DNA of 64,000 nucleotides from Adenophora triphylla var. japonica (taxonomy: Eukaryota; Streptophyta; Magnoliopsida; Asterales; Campanulaceae), in NCBI GenBank assembly GCA_022495995.1, contig JAFEMH010006964.1, positions 1-64,000 of the forward strand, written 5' to 3'. A program made the position numbers and the translations under genes. Positions 54,894 through 64,000 of this stretch are shown here, in pieces (the first letter of the stretch is position 1; each line of letters begins with the position of its first letter). The notes beneath the pieces were generated by a model that was given only the letters and a program-made list of their open reading frames with translations, ran no database searches and had not been told where the DNA came from.

Positions 54894-56126
54894 TGTTAGG
54901 ACCTAACTTTGATCAATGTCTTAGTTAGTTGGTTTTGATAAAGGAATATATATATATATAGAACAGGGTTTATATCAAAAGATGTTATCTGTCATAATTC
55001 TTCATTTGATAGCTATGAGTCTGACAGTTATGATTCTCCCTTATACAATGTTTACAATCAATCAAAAACATGAATCATAGTCACTCTCTAAGTCATCAAG
55101 ATCATCAAGTGCATCTCAGTCCTTATTAGAGATCCTCTCTGATAGCTAAGCCTTGCCATGATCTGACAGCTATGACTTCAGTCCTCAGACAGCCATCTCC
55201 CTGCCTCACACCATGTTACCACAAACTCAACCAAGTTAGATCCTGCATCTTCACAGCTATCAAGTCCATCAATGAAGACCAATGAAGACCACTGAAGACC
55301 TTCTAGAAGTTCTCAGTTCAAGCTCACAGCTCAAGCCAGCTCATGAAGACCTGCATGTGGACAAGTGGGACAAAGACCAGTCAAAGCTCATTAATGTAGC
55401 TGCAACAGTCATATTCAAACGGCTACATTGAAGGGTATAAATAGAGGAGTTCTTCCCCTAACACACTAACTGAAAAATACTCATTTTCCCAGTCAAAAAC
55501 CCTTTCCAAACACCCACACACACCTCCTGTAATCCACACACACACACACCAATCCTCACCTTTAAAACCCTGTTCCTAACCAAAACCTTCACCCCTAAAC
55601 CTCTTCACCAACAACAAACAACCCCAGTGTGTTAATTCACAAACCCCAAAAACCTAAGACTGTACTTTAGGTGTAGAATCAGTTTGTAATCACTCAAGAC
55701 TGTACTTTGAGTGTATTAGTTATTTTGTAAAATCTTGAGACTGTACTTCAAGTTGTAAAAGCACTTAAGACTGTACTTTAAGTGTATCCCTAGTTGACTG
55801 TACTAATTAGGAAGAGGAAGTTCAAGGAACTTGCCTGAATCAATCATTTGTAATTTTTGTTGATTAAAGATTATAATAAAATTGATCTCACTTGTCAAGT
55901 TTGACAGTGGGGGTGGATGTAGGAGGAGTGAACTCTGAACCACTTTAAATTCTCTGTGTTATTACATTTTTGCAATCACATTCACACACTTGCATTATTT
56001 CTTTGTGTTTGTTGTCCTACCATTATTTCAAATCTCTCTTATTCCGCCGCACAATTCAACTATCATCCGACGCCTAAGCCAATACCATAGGCTGTCGATC
56101 ATCGCATATCAAGCAAGGGCCTTTCA
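54894..56126 (+). repeat. 5' LTR of Sire-D
   Basis: Starts TGTTAGGACCTAAC, ends AAGGGCCTTTCA, 1,233 bp. TATA box GTATAAATAG at 55435-55444. It is in inverted orientation to the Sire-B 5' LTR only 105 bp away. The last 80 bp differ abruptly from the Sire-B LTR at CAG/CTG positions. Confidence 0.95.
55652..55811 (+). other. Array of five covarying hairpins in R/U5 (Sire-D)
   Basis: All have the loop GACTGTACT. Arms: ACCTAA/TTAGGT (55652-55672), CACTCAA/TTGAGTG (55691-55713), CTTGA/TCAAG (55734-55752), CACTTAA/TTAAGTG (55762-55784), CCTAGTT/AATTAGG with one G-T pair (55789-55811). The array begins about 210 bp after the TATA box and would be part of the genomic RNA leader. A further hairpin, CACTTGTCAA with TTGACAGTG, follows near 55890. 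Confidence 0.9.
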
Positions 56127-56140
56127 ATTGGTATCGTAGC
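56127..56140 (+). other. Primer binding site of Sire-D, altered
   Basis: ATTGGTATCGTAGC follows the LTR; Sire-B has ATTGGTATCAGAGC. CAG is read as CGT. Confidence 0.8.
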
Positions 56141-56195
56141 TTGTCTTCACACTCAAAAGTCTAACAACTTGTGAAGGATTATCTTCAAACCCACC

Positions 56196-58488
56196 ATGCC
56201 TCAACCAAGAAGAAATAATGAGAAAGACATCCCACACATTGATGACTGTGGATCCTTTGAGATCTATGCATCAAAGATAAAAACTTATCTTGATGCAAAC
56301 AAAGATTTGAACCGGTATGTTCTAGAAAATGAAGTGTCATACCCAACTCAAATATGTGCGATGGAGGACCAAGTAAGATCAAATCCCCGAAACTTGGTCC
56401 AAGCTGAAAAGCAATTGGTAAGTGCAAACTTGAAAGTCAAGAACATTCTTCAAAAGAGTGTAAATGACTCTCTAGCCCAAGAAATTGCTAAGGAACCAAA
56501 TGCCGTAACGGATGGGCTCTTATTCAAACCAAGTTCACTAAACACTCCGGTGTTAGGACACAAAACTTGTACAACTTGCTTAGGCAATTAGACAATTTCA
56601 AGTTCTACCTCGGAGAAAAGGTGAGTGCTTTGCTCGGCCAAGGTTTGAGAACCTTGTTAGATCAATTACCGATCATGGAAAAACCTTTGAACAACAAGAT
56701 CTCTCGCCTCAAGATTTACTCAAATCTCCCTCAAGAATATGAGAAGGTAGCATTACCTATTAGAGAAGGATCTCGAATGGAGCACCATGACAGCTTGAGC
56801 AATATTTTGGAAAGCTTGAAGCTTATGAACTGGAAGGTATGATAAAAATTCCATCAGTCCCCTCCATTTCACAAACCTTAGCTTTAACTGCACAAGAAAC
56901 TGTCAACAAGCCAATCACTCACCATGACATTGAGACCATTGTCAACAATGCTCTTCAAAAGATAAACATCAGCTCCAAATCTGTCAGCAAACAGATCTCC
57001 CAAGAAGACATTCCAAGCCTCATTTCCATGGCTGTCAGAAATGCCATGAAATTTCAAAAGAAATCTTTTGACAAAAAATTCAATCCCTCCACATCTAATG
57101 CTCAACAAGACAGCTACAAGAAGACAATTGATTGCTTCAATTGTGGAAAGCAAGGACATTACTCTTCTGATTGCCCTGAACCAAGGAAACCTAGGGACAA
57201 TCAGACAGCTAAGAAGATGACCTACTCAAAGGAGATCATTCACAGTTCTAAGTGCAACTGCTTCAATTGCTCTAAAAATAAACATGACAAAAACAAAGAG
57301 CAAGTCATGATTGCTGACTCATCAAAATTCAGTGATGAAGAGTATATGTCAAGTGATGACTCTGAAATTGAAGGAGAAGAAGCCATGATATGTCTTATGG
57401 CTGAAGATGATGAAGAATCTGAAAATGAGGAAGAAATGGAAGCACTTGCTGCTGCTGATGAACTAAAAGAGGTACATGATTTTAACTCTTTAAATATTGA
57501 TGGTTTTAAACAATTAGTTTGCACTCTTTTAATTCAAACCAAAAAACAAAAAACTAGCTTTGCTTCACTGGTCAATGAGAACCTTTCCCAATCCTCAACC
57601 ATTGACAACCTCACAAAAACCATTTCTGAGCTTGAAAAAGCATGCCAAGGGCTAAGAGATCAATGCATCATGCTTGAAAAACAGAACATGGATCTGACAG
57701 CTGAGACATCTAATAATCATGAAAATTGTCAAAAACTCAGTAATCTTGAAAAAGAAAATGATGCTCTTAAAAAGAAAATAGATTCATGGAACATGTCAAG
57801 CAAAGCATTATCTCTTTTCACCTACACCCAAAGGCGTCCCAAGCTGACAAAAACAGGATTGGTGCTGATGATCCTACACAAAAGGTGTACACTCCTCCCA
57901 CTGGTGAAAGAGCCATTGAAAAAATGGTTCTAGAAAACCTAAGCTCTAGCAACTATCAAACTCAAACCTATCCCATTCAAACCAAAGGAAAAGAAAAGGA
58001 AATCTTGGGTGGCCCTAGTCAATCAAAGGAAGGACCAAATAAAATTCAAGGAAGCAAGTATATTTGGGTTCAAAAAGGGGCCAATATAAAGGAAGAAGTC
58101 AAGCCGCAAAAGGTGCTAGTCGATCAAGCCACAGTCGGACGACGAGGTTGACGGACGACGAGGCATGACACCAAATTCCTCAAAACAACAAAGAACCCCA
58201 AGGCAACAAATATTCTACAACAAGCATAGATACACCAAAAAACAAAAACCTCAATGGCAATATTCAAATGGAAGAAGCCATGCACATCAAAATGACTCTC
58301 CAAGGTCATCCCATTCAAATAATTTTCAGTTTCAACCCCAATACAGCAACCCAAACCACTACTTCAATCCTTCCCAATCCACTGCCCTTACACCTTACAT
58401 GATGCAAATCATGTCATATTACCATATACCCTAAACCAGTTTTTCAATAAGGGATCAATGAACAATGCTAGGGCTCCAAAGAAAAACT
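56196..58488 (+). pseudogene. Sire-D gag
   Basis: Starts MPQPRRNNEKDIPHIDDCG at 56196. The pieces are 56196-56591 (N-terminus), 56567-56842 (gag core), 56839-57933 (CCHC knuckle CFNCGKQGHYSSDC, CNCFNCSKNK, acidic clusters, a long coiled-coil-like part) and 57786-58488 (Gln/Asn-rich tail, KQQRTPRQQ). Frame changes are at about 56500, 56640, 57835 and 58110-58170. As the sister copies are open in other places, the original Gag was a single protein of roughly 750 residues. Confidence 0.85.
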
Positions 58489-58541
58489 AATCCTTTGGAC
58501 CCAAAAGAATAAAAAGGGTACCATAAATCTTATTTTTTGTT
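58489..58541 (+). other. Conserved gag-pol junction
   Basis: Gag ends with a TAA after APKKN. About 50 bp later, after a T-rich stretch ending TTTTGTTTTGCAGGTATCC, pol begins in another frame. Sire-A (near 40620-40670) and Sire-B (near 51130-51190) keep the same arrangement and the same CAG-type ending, with Sire-A having TTTCAGGTG. Confidence 0.7.
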
Positions 58542-60086
58542 TTGCAGGTATCCAGGAAAGGTCTCTGGTATTTAGATAGTGGTTGTAGTAGACATATGAC
58601 CTTCAATAAAGACTGGTTGCAACAATATTCCCCTAAAAATGGTCCAAATGTAACCTTTGGTGACAATTCCCAAGCTAAGGTCAAAGGATCAGGAAATCTT
58701 GTTACAAAAGATATCATTTTTACAAATGTATCCTATGTAGAGGGTCTCAAACACAATTTGATCAGCATTAGTCAAATCTGTGACAAGGGATATCATGTTG
58801 TTTGTACTAAAGACAAATGCACTGTTAAAGATAAAAACAATAAAGTCATCCTAACTGGATCAAGAAAAGGGAATCTCTATTGCTTGAACTTAGAGATTGT
58901 GGAAACTTCAAATGCTCACGCCTTCTCGTCTTTCAATCAATCTGATATGTCATGGCTATGGCACAAGAGATTGGCTCACCTCAATCACAAAACCATTTCC
59001 AAGCTTGCAAATTCCAATCTTGTCAGAGGTCTACCAAAGATCCCATTCAAAAAGGATAAACTTTGCAAAGCATGTCAATGTGGGAAGCAAAAGAAATCTT
59101 CATTCAAACCCAAGACCAAGTTGGACACCTCAAGACCTATTGAACTGCTTCATATGGATCTTTTTGGACCCATAAGAACTAGATCTTTAGGAGGAAAAAG
59201 ATACTCCCTAGTTGTTGTTGATGATTTCACAAGATTCACTTGGATCATTCTTCTTGAATCCAAAAGTGACACCCTTAGCTGTCTGATAAAGCTATTCAAT
59301 AAAATTCAAAATCAAAAAGGGACATCCATCATCAAAATCAGATCTGACCATGGGAAGGAATTTGAGAACACTGGAGTGGAAGAGTATTGTGATTCAAAAG
59401 GCATAGATCACAATTTTTCAGCACCAAGAACTCCACAGCAAAATGGTGTTGCAGAAAGGAAAAACAGAACAATCTGTGAGGCGGCAAGAACAATGCTGTC
59501 AGAACATAATCTCCCAAAATATTTTTGGGGTGAAGTCATTACTGCTGCTGTGTATGTTCAAAACAAAACCCCGATCAACAAATTTCACAAGAAGACTCCA
59601 TATGAATTATGGAACAACAAAGTCCCTACCATTTCCTACTTTCACAGCTTTGGAAGTAGATGCTTCATTCACAACAATGGCAAGAACAATTTGGACAAAT
59701 TTGACTCCAAAAGTGATGAAGGAATTTTTCTTGGATACTCTAACACAAGCAAAGCTTATAGAGTGTACAACAAAAGAAGACTTGTTGTGGAAGAATCTAT
59801 TCATGTTGACTTTGATGAAAACAATGATCAAAGTATAACCGAATTATGTGATTTTGATGAAGGTTTGGGAAACCTGGATAATCTCCCTGAATCATCCCCC
59901 ATTCTTGATTCAACTATTCTCGATCATGAACAAGATTCATCAAACCTTCCATACATGGTTCCAAGAAATTCATCTCGACAAACCATCCTACGCCAGCATA
60001 CCCACGAACCATCCCACTCTCATCAACAACTAATCCAAACAACAAAGTCAACAAAGAATCTCTCCCACTTTCAATTCAATGGATGA
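58542..60086 (+). CDS. Sire-D protease and integrase
   Basis: 514 codons, the longest intact pol frame of the Sireviruses here. Protease DSG at residues 12-14 (WYLDSGCSRHM), zinc region HKRLAHLNHK with CKACQC near 141-178, integrase catalytic D206 (HMDLFGP), D269 (RSDHGKEFEN) and E305 (NGVAERKNR) with 35 residues between the last two, and the FLGYSNTSKAYRVYN block. After about residue 490 the frame leaves the family sequence, in a segment (59990-60200) with many CG-containing differences. Protease matures Gag-Pol; integrase inserts the cDNA. Confidence 0.9.
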   Translation: MQVSRKGLWYLDSGCSRHMTFNKDWLQQYSPKNGPNVTFGDNSQAKVKGSGNLVTKDIIFTNVSYVEGLKHNLISISQICDKGYHVVCTKDKCTVKDKNNKVILTGSRKGNLYCLNLEIVETSNAHAFSSFNQSDMSWLWHKRLAHLNHKTISKLANSNLVRGLPKIPFKKDKLCKACQCGKQKKSSFKPKTKLDTSRPIELLHMDLFGPIRTRSLGGKRYSLVVVDDFTRFTWIILLESKSDTLSCLIKLFNKIQNQKGTSIIKIRSDHGKEFENTGVEEYCDSKGIDHNFSAPRTPQQNGVAERKNRTICEAARTMLSEHNLPKYFWGEVITAAVYVQNKTPINKFHKKTPYELWNNKVPTISYFHSFGSRCFIHNNGKNNLDKFDSKSDEGIFLGYSNTSKAYRVYNKRRLVVEESIHVDFDENNDQSITELCDFDEGLGNLDNLPESSPILDSTILDHEQDSSNLPYMVPRNSSRQTILRQHTHEPSHSHQQLIQTTKSTKNLSHFQFNG

Positions 60087-60444
60087 GGAAGAAAATACTC
60101 AAATAAATAGTCATCCCTTGACCGATCTTCCTCAAAATCCTCCCTTAGGCGACAATCAACCCTTAGGCGACTCAACCCTTAGCCGACAGCCATCCCAATT
60201 CCTCATCTAATCCATCTTCTAACCTCCTTCCATCTTCATCCAATAATCCTCCTTCTCCTCCCAAAACCAATGATGAAACCACCATTACCCATATCATTCC
60301 ACCCAATAAAGATCTTTACATCACCTTCAAATTGATAAAACCCCAGTTCCTGCACAACATTCCTTTTCTCATGAGTGCATTCATATCCCAAGTGGAACCA
60401 AAGAAGATAAATGAAGCACTTCAAGATGCCGATGGATTGAAGCC

Positions 60445-61192
60445 ATGGAAGAAGAACTAGAGCGGTTTGAAAGAAACAAAGTATGGCAACTTGTTCCTAA
60501 ACCAAGAAATCAAAGCATTATTGGAACAAGATGGGTTTTTAGAAACAAGATGAATGAAGAAGGTGTTGTAATTAGAAACAAGGCCGATCTGGTTGCTCAA
60601 GGATATAGACAAGAAGAAGGCATTGACTATGATGAGACCTTTGCACTGTTGCAAGACTTGAAGCTATAAGGCTATTTCTTGCCTATGCTTCATTCAAGAA
60701 GATGAAAGTTTTTCGATGGATGTCAAGAGTGCATTTCTAAATGGAGTTTTAAATGAAAAAGTGTTTGTATCTCAACCCCCTGGTTTTGAGCATCCAAAAT
60801 TCTCGATCATGTATTCAAACCGAACAAAGCATTGTATGGGCTTAAACAAGCACCAAGAGCTTGGTATGACACCCTATCTAGATATCTTCTTGAAAAAGGA
60901 TTCACCAAAGGACATATTGATAACACCTTGTTTATCAAAAAATATGGAGATGATCGGTTGCTCATCCAAGTCTATGTTGATGACATAATCTTTGGCTCAT
61001 CAAATGAGAACTTGTGCACACGAATTTGGAGATATCATGAAGGATCGGTTTGAAATGAGCATGATTGGTGAGCTCACCTTCTTCTTAGGCCTTCAAGTCA
61101 AGCAAATGAAGGAAGGAATCTTCATCAACCAAGCCAAATACTCAAGGGATATGATCAAAAAGTTTGACATGCAAAGCCGCATCCCCTGCTAA
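60445..61192 (+). pseudogene. Sire-D reverse transcriptase, frameshifted
   Basis: Blocks in several frames: MEEELERFERNKVWQLVPKP, GTRWVFRNKMNEEG, DLVAQGYRQEEGIDYDETFA, MDVKSAFLNGVL, MYGLKQAPRAWYDTL and QVYVDDIIFGSSNE (YVDD), then FEMSMIGELTFFLGLQVKQM. All RT motifs are present, so only single-base changes separate the pieces. One break lies at TTTTTCGATGGATG (near 60715), where the related reading would be TTCAGATGG. Confidence 0.85.
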
Positions 61193-61861
61193 AACTCCCT
61201 TGTCAACCACAACCAAACTTCATGCTGATCAAGATGGTCATAGTGTAAATCCAACACTTTACGAAGCTACATAGGATCTCTCCTATATCCGATGCCTTCA
61301 AGACCGGACATTATGTTTAGTGTATGTCTATGTGCTAGGTTTCAAGCCAATCCCAAAGAATCTCATCTCTCACCGTCAAGAGAATTTTGAGATATATCAA
61401 AGGAACCCCGATTTTGGCTTGTGGTATCCCGGAATCCCCATTCTCCCTAGTTGGATTCACCGACTCGACTATGCGGGGTGCAATCTAGACGAGAAAATCC
61501 ACTAGTGGTGGATGCCGAGTTTGTTGGATCAAGGATTATCTCATGGTCAAGCAAAAAGCAAACCTCAGTTGCAACCTCAACTGCTGAGGCTGAGTACATT
61601 GCTGCAGGCTTGTGTTGTTCACAAATTCTCTACCTTAAAAGTCAACTTCAAGACTTTGGAATTGAATTATCCAACATTCCCATCTTCTGTGACAACTCAA
61701 GTACCATTGCTATGACAGAAAATCCTGTCCAACATTCAAAAACCAAGCACATTGAAGTCGGGCATCATTTCATCGTAGATCATGTTGAAAAAGGGAATAT
61801 CAACCTTGCAAAAGTTTGCACGAGAACAATGTCTCGATATTCTCACAAAAGCCATGGATAA
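61193..61861 (+). pseudogene. Sire-D connection and RNase H, frameshifted
   Basis: RNase H is recognisable through SRIISWSSKKQTSVATSTA, EAEYIAAGLCCSQILYLKSQ, IFCDNSSTIAMTENPVQHSK and HIEVGHHFIVDHVEKGNI. The start of RNase H (61440-61510) contains four changed CAG/CTG triplets within 50 bp, which destroys the DSDYAG-type active-site region. The end, after ARTMS, is also shifted. Confidence 0.85.
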
Positions 61862-62194
61862 AAAGATTTGAACTATTAAGAGCCATGCTTGGGATGATTA
61901 ATATGCCAAAATAAAAGGGGTGTTCTTCTTAAACAAAAGAGGATTACAAACAGAGTAATGCTATCACAATGTTGCCTGATAGCTATTACCTCATACACAT
62001 TCCTAACAAGCCATCCACTGACAGCTATCAATCCAAAAGCCTTGAAAACCAAAAACAAAAAAAAACTTACAACAAAAACATACAAACAACCCATCAAATT
62101 CTTCTCTCTCATCTCAACTCACCAAACAAAGACTTCTTCCAAACCAAACAATCCTCAGATCCACTCTCTTCTCTTCAAACCTTCTCCTCTGCTG
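61862..62194 (+). other. Spacer between RNase H and the extra ORFs
   Basis: Non-coding AT-rich sequence with GACAGC/GATAGC motifs. No polypurine tract or LTR start is seen, in agreement with additional genes following. Confidence 0.5.
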
Positions 62195-63085
62195 TCAGAC
62201 ATTCTTTGGAAATGTCACAGTCTCCCCAGACCCTCCTTCAGCACTCATTCCTTCATTTCTAGCCTCCTGAGTTGATTGCAAGGTTTGTTGGTACCTCTGC
62301 AACCACACTGGGTGCCTCTCCAAGAAAGGATCAATGGAAGTGACTGAATATTGGAGAGAAGGACTTGCCCTTCTAGGCCACCACTCTTCAACTGGATCAT
62401 ATGGCTGAAGCAATCCCTCCATTGGAGTAACAAAGCTAAATTCTCCTGAAAAAGAACCATTCCCTGTGATTGCAAATGGTTGACCAACACTTGACTCCAC
62501 TCTCTCCACAGTAGGTACTCTTGCAGGGCTGAAGCAACCTACAACCTGGTTGAACAAGTATGAGATGGTTGAAGAAGGAGATATATGCACTCCTGCAAAG
62601 TTATCTCCTCTACCTTCCAACAAACCAACTCCTGGAGAAAGAGAATCCCTGCTCACAGGTGTATAAAGCTTATCTTGCTCAACCTTCTTCCTGACAGCTA
62701 AGCTTCTCTCCTTAGCTGTCTGAGCTCTGTCCTGCTTTACCAACTCCCCCAATGTGTATACCCTTTCTACCTTACTCCTTCCCTTACTTGACTCTCCTTG
62801 ATCAACTTTGATTGTCTTCCCAAAAAGTCTTATTCCTTCTCCCTCTTTACTGTCAATCTTTTCCCTGACAGCTACCTCCTTCATTTCTATGTCTTCATCA
62901 ACCCTCACTCTCTTTTTCTTACCCTTATCATTCACTCTCTCTGAACTTTCAACAATGTTGAAAGTCTCTCTATCTATCTCCATCTCATCACTCATCAAAT
63001 CATCCTCACCATTTTTCCCAAAGACCAATTGTTTTGCTGTTTGTGCCATAACCTTTGGATTGAACTTTGAAGAAAATCTTCCCAT
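62195..63085 (-). CDS. Antisense ORF of Sire-D, 296 codons, unknown function
   Basis: An uninterrupted frame opposite to gag-pol, downstream of RNase H. The N-terminal half is highly charged, with a basic patch (GKKKRVRVDEDIEMKEV) that could be a nuclear localisation signal. The C-terminal half is richer in aromatic residues (PYDPVEEWWPRRASPSLQY, HPVWLQRYQQTLQ). I do not recognise a domain. Additional ORFs in this region, sense or antisense, are known from some plant LTR elements. That it is intact while RT is broken suggests a real gene, but expression is not shown. Confidence 0.6.
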   Translation of the reverse strand: MGRFSSKFNPKVMAQTAKQLVFGKNGEDDLMSDEMEIDRETFNIVESSERVNDKGKKKRVRVDEDIEMKEVAVREKIDSKEGEGIRLFGKTIKVDQGESSKGRSKVERVYTLGELVKQDRAQTAKERSLAVRKKVEQDKLYTPVSRDSLSPGVGLLEGRGDNFAGVHISPSSTISYLFNQVVGCFSPARVPTVERVESSVGQPFAITGNGSFSGEFSFVTPMEGLLQPYDPVEEWWPRRASPSLQYSVTSIDPFLERHPVWLQRYQQTLQSTQEARNEGMSAEGGSGETVTFPKNV

Positions 63086-63572
63086 TTTTGTTTGTAAATC
63101 AATCTGAATAATTTTCCTCTGAAGTTTTCATTGTTTTATAGGCAAACTTTCACCTAGCTATCTCGAAAAGAATCATCATTCAAACTAGCTTAACTGTCAG
63201 AGATTTCTTTCAACAGCTAGGTTAAAGCAAACTTTAAGTGATTTGATCGTGTTAATTGCTCACAATTGTCACTTCCTTCGCCGCCTCTTTCACTGCAAAT
63301 CTCCTTGAAAAAGAGAATGTTCTTCTTGTGTTTTGTGGGAATTTATGTCTCAACATGGGGAAGGGTAAAAACCACTGTTCATATGAACAGTTACTTAACT
63401 TTGAAACCCCCAATGCTCATTAAAACCCACGTTCCACTCATCATTTATCTCTCTCTCTCTCTTTCGCAATCACCAAAATTCCTATTTCCTTAACCCTCAG
63501 TTTAAATTTCTTCTCTTTCCCTCTCCAATCTATCATCGTATTTCTCCAATCCTAATTCTTTTTCAAGCATCA
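63086..63572. promoter_or_regulatory. Spacer between two divergent ORFs
   Basis: About 490 bp lie between the antisense start (63085) and the sense start (63573). The right half is CT-rich (CTCTCTCTCTCTTTCGC near 63451-63467), as in plant 5' leaders. The segment would have to hold both promoters if the ORFs are expressed separately. Confidence 0.35.
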
Positions 63573-64000
63573 ATGGCAGACCCAAAAGCAATGTACCCAG
63601 ATGCTCATGGTTACTTCATCAAACCCAACTTCTATGACTCTGAAGTTGGAATCCTCATCAAAGAACTCCTTGAGGTAAATGAATTACTCGATTTTATGGG
63701 AGCTAAACCCCCAATTTATGAAGAACTGTGCAGAGAAATTTATTTGGTAGGAAGAAGAAACAATGAAGATAATTCAATAACTGCCACCATAGAAAATGTT
63801 GAGATAACTATCACTCAAGAAATGGTTAGTGATGTCTATGGAATCCCAAATAAGGAAGATGCTGTGAAAAATATATGGGATAGAGGATCAGAAAGATTAA
63901 AGACAGTATATGAAAAATTTCTTGGTGTTAAAATCACTGACTTCAAAGCTGTTCAAGACAAAGCTATGGTGAAAAACAAAGATGATATCTTCAAGTCAAC
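63573..64000 (+). CDS. Sense extra ORF of Sire-D, plant transposon protein-like, continues past the window
   Basis: ATG at 63573, open for 142 codons to the window end. The region IYEELCREIYLVGRRNNEDN followed by a gap and ITITQEMVSDVYGIP resembles the putative plant transposon protein domain (transposase_32 type) known as an extra ORF in plant retroelements. It sits after pol, where Sireviruses can carry an env-like gene, but no signal peptide or membrane segment is visible in the available part. The assignment is by pattern only. Confidence 0.6.
   Translation, partial: MADPKAMYPDAHGYFIKPNFYDSEVGILIKELLEVNELLDFMGAKPPIYEELCREIYLVGRRNNEDNSITATIENVEITITQEMVSDVYGIPNKEDAVKNIWDRGSERLKTVYEKFLGVKITDFKAVQDKAMVKNKDDIFKS

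Larger units (their letters stand above)
54894..64000 (+). mobile_element. Sirevirus Sire-D, plus strand, runs off the window
   Basis: It has a 5' LTR, primer site, gag, protease, integrase, RT and RNase H in order, then two extra ORFs. The 3' LTR is beyond the window. It is the only Sirevirus here with a complete set of domains. The many frame breaks cluster at sites where CAG/CTG of related copies read as CG forms. Confidence 0.9.

Noticed and set aside
55652..55811. Regularly spaced repeats like a CRISPR array
   Set aside because: The spacing is irregular, the repeats are hairpins with changing arms inside a retrotransposon LTR, and the DNA is plant nuclear.
58510..58547. A complete short intron between gag and pol of Sire-D
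   Set aside because: The only GT-AG pair directly there would give an intron of about 30 nt, too short for plant splicing. The acceptor-like end is kept as a finding with a distant donor.
60600..61510. CAG/CTG changes as cytosine-deamination (RIP-like) mutation
   Set aside because: Deamination converts C to T (G to A on the other strand). The observed changes create CG and include one-base gains and losses.
1..64000. tRNA, rRNA or snRNA genes
   Set aside because: I found no cloverleaf with internal promoter boxes and no conserved rRNA or snRNA sequence; only tRNA-complementary primer sites are present.

Overview
This window is repeat-dense nuclear DNA from a flowering plant, probably a eudicot. 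It holds several Ty1/copia and Ty3/gypsy LTR retrotransposons, Stowaway MITEs with TA target duplications, Helitrons, CACTA-transposon relatives, an ACT-repeat (ACR-type) gene fragment and a tandem-domain jacalin lectin. I saw no prokaryotic, organellar, rRNA or tRNA gene. The only host-type gene that looks intact is a small secreted FAS1-like protein (19730-20422, minus).

Left part (1-12040): a minus-strand Sirevirus-type copia element (Sire-1, 945-6682) with a 5' LTR but no recognisable 3' LTR. It is followed by three minus-strand transposon-related coding blocks: a Transposase_24/Ptta-like block, an Athila-ORF1-like block, and a CACTA TNP2 C-terminal block with a DUF4216-like domain. These may be one decayed CACTA-type element. 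A complete-looking 5.6 kb non-autonomous Helitron (12041-17638, minus) abuts them. It carries a pseudogenised ACR fragment, a short non-coding LTR element and two MITEs.

Middle part (17639-35437): the FAS1-like gene, a decayed plus-strand copia element (Copia-H), and a jacalin-related lectin gene broken twice, by a Stowaway MITE inside an exon and by the LTR of a Tat-type gypsy element (Tat-E). The gag gene of Tat-E is itself split by a very young minus-strand chromovirus-like element (Chromo-F, 28428-33678, TSD CTAGG, LTRs differing at about one base).

Right part (35438-64000): a truncated Tork-like copia fragment (Tork-G), then a copia element (Copia-C) interrupted by, or abutting, Sire-A (deleted derivative), an LTR-like block, a 177-bp mini-Helitron, Sire-B (minus, TSD GATTC, pol internally deleted) and Sire-D (plus, running off the window). 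Sire-D has two further ORFs beyond RNase H, one antisense and one sense.

The most interesting signals are: (1) arrays of 5-6 hairpins in the Sirevirus LTRs whose arms change in a compensating way while a 9-nt loop, GACTGTACT, stays fixed; (2) a patchy, systematic change of CAG/CTG to CG-containing triplets in Sire-B and Sire-D that destroys their reading frames and looks like a methylation-linked consensus error rather than real mutation; (3) the antisense plus sense ORF pair in Sire-D; (4) Helitron gene capture with precise termini; (5) a head-to-head pair of 1.2-kb LTRs separated by only 105 bp.
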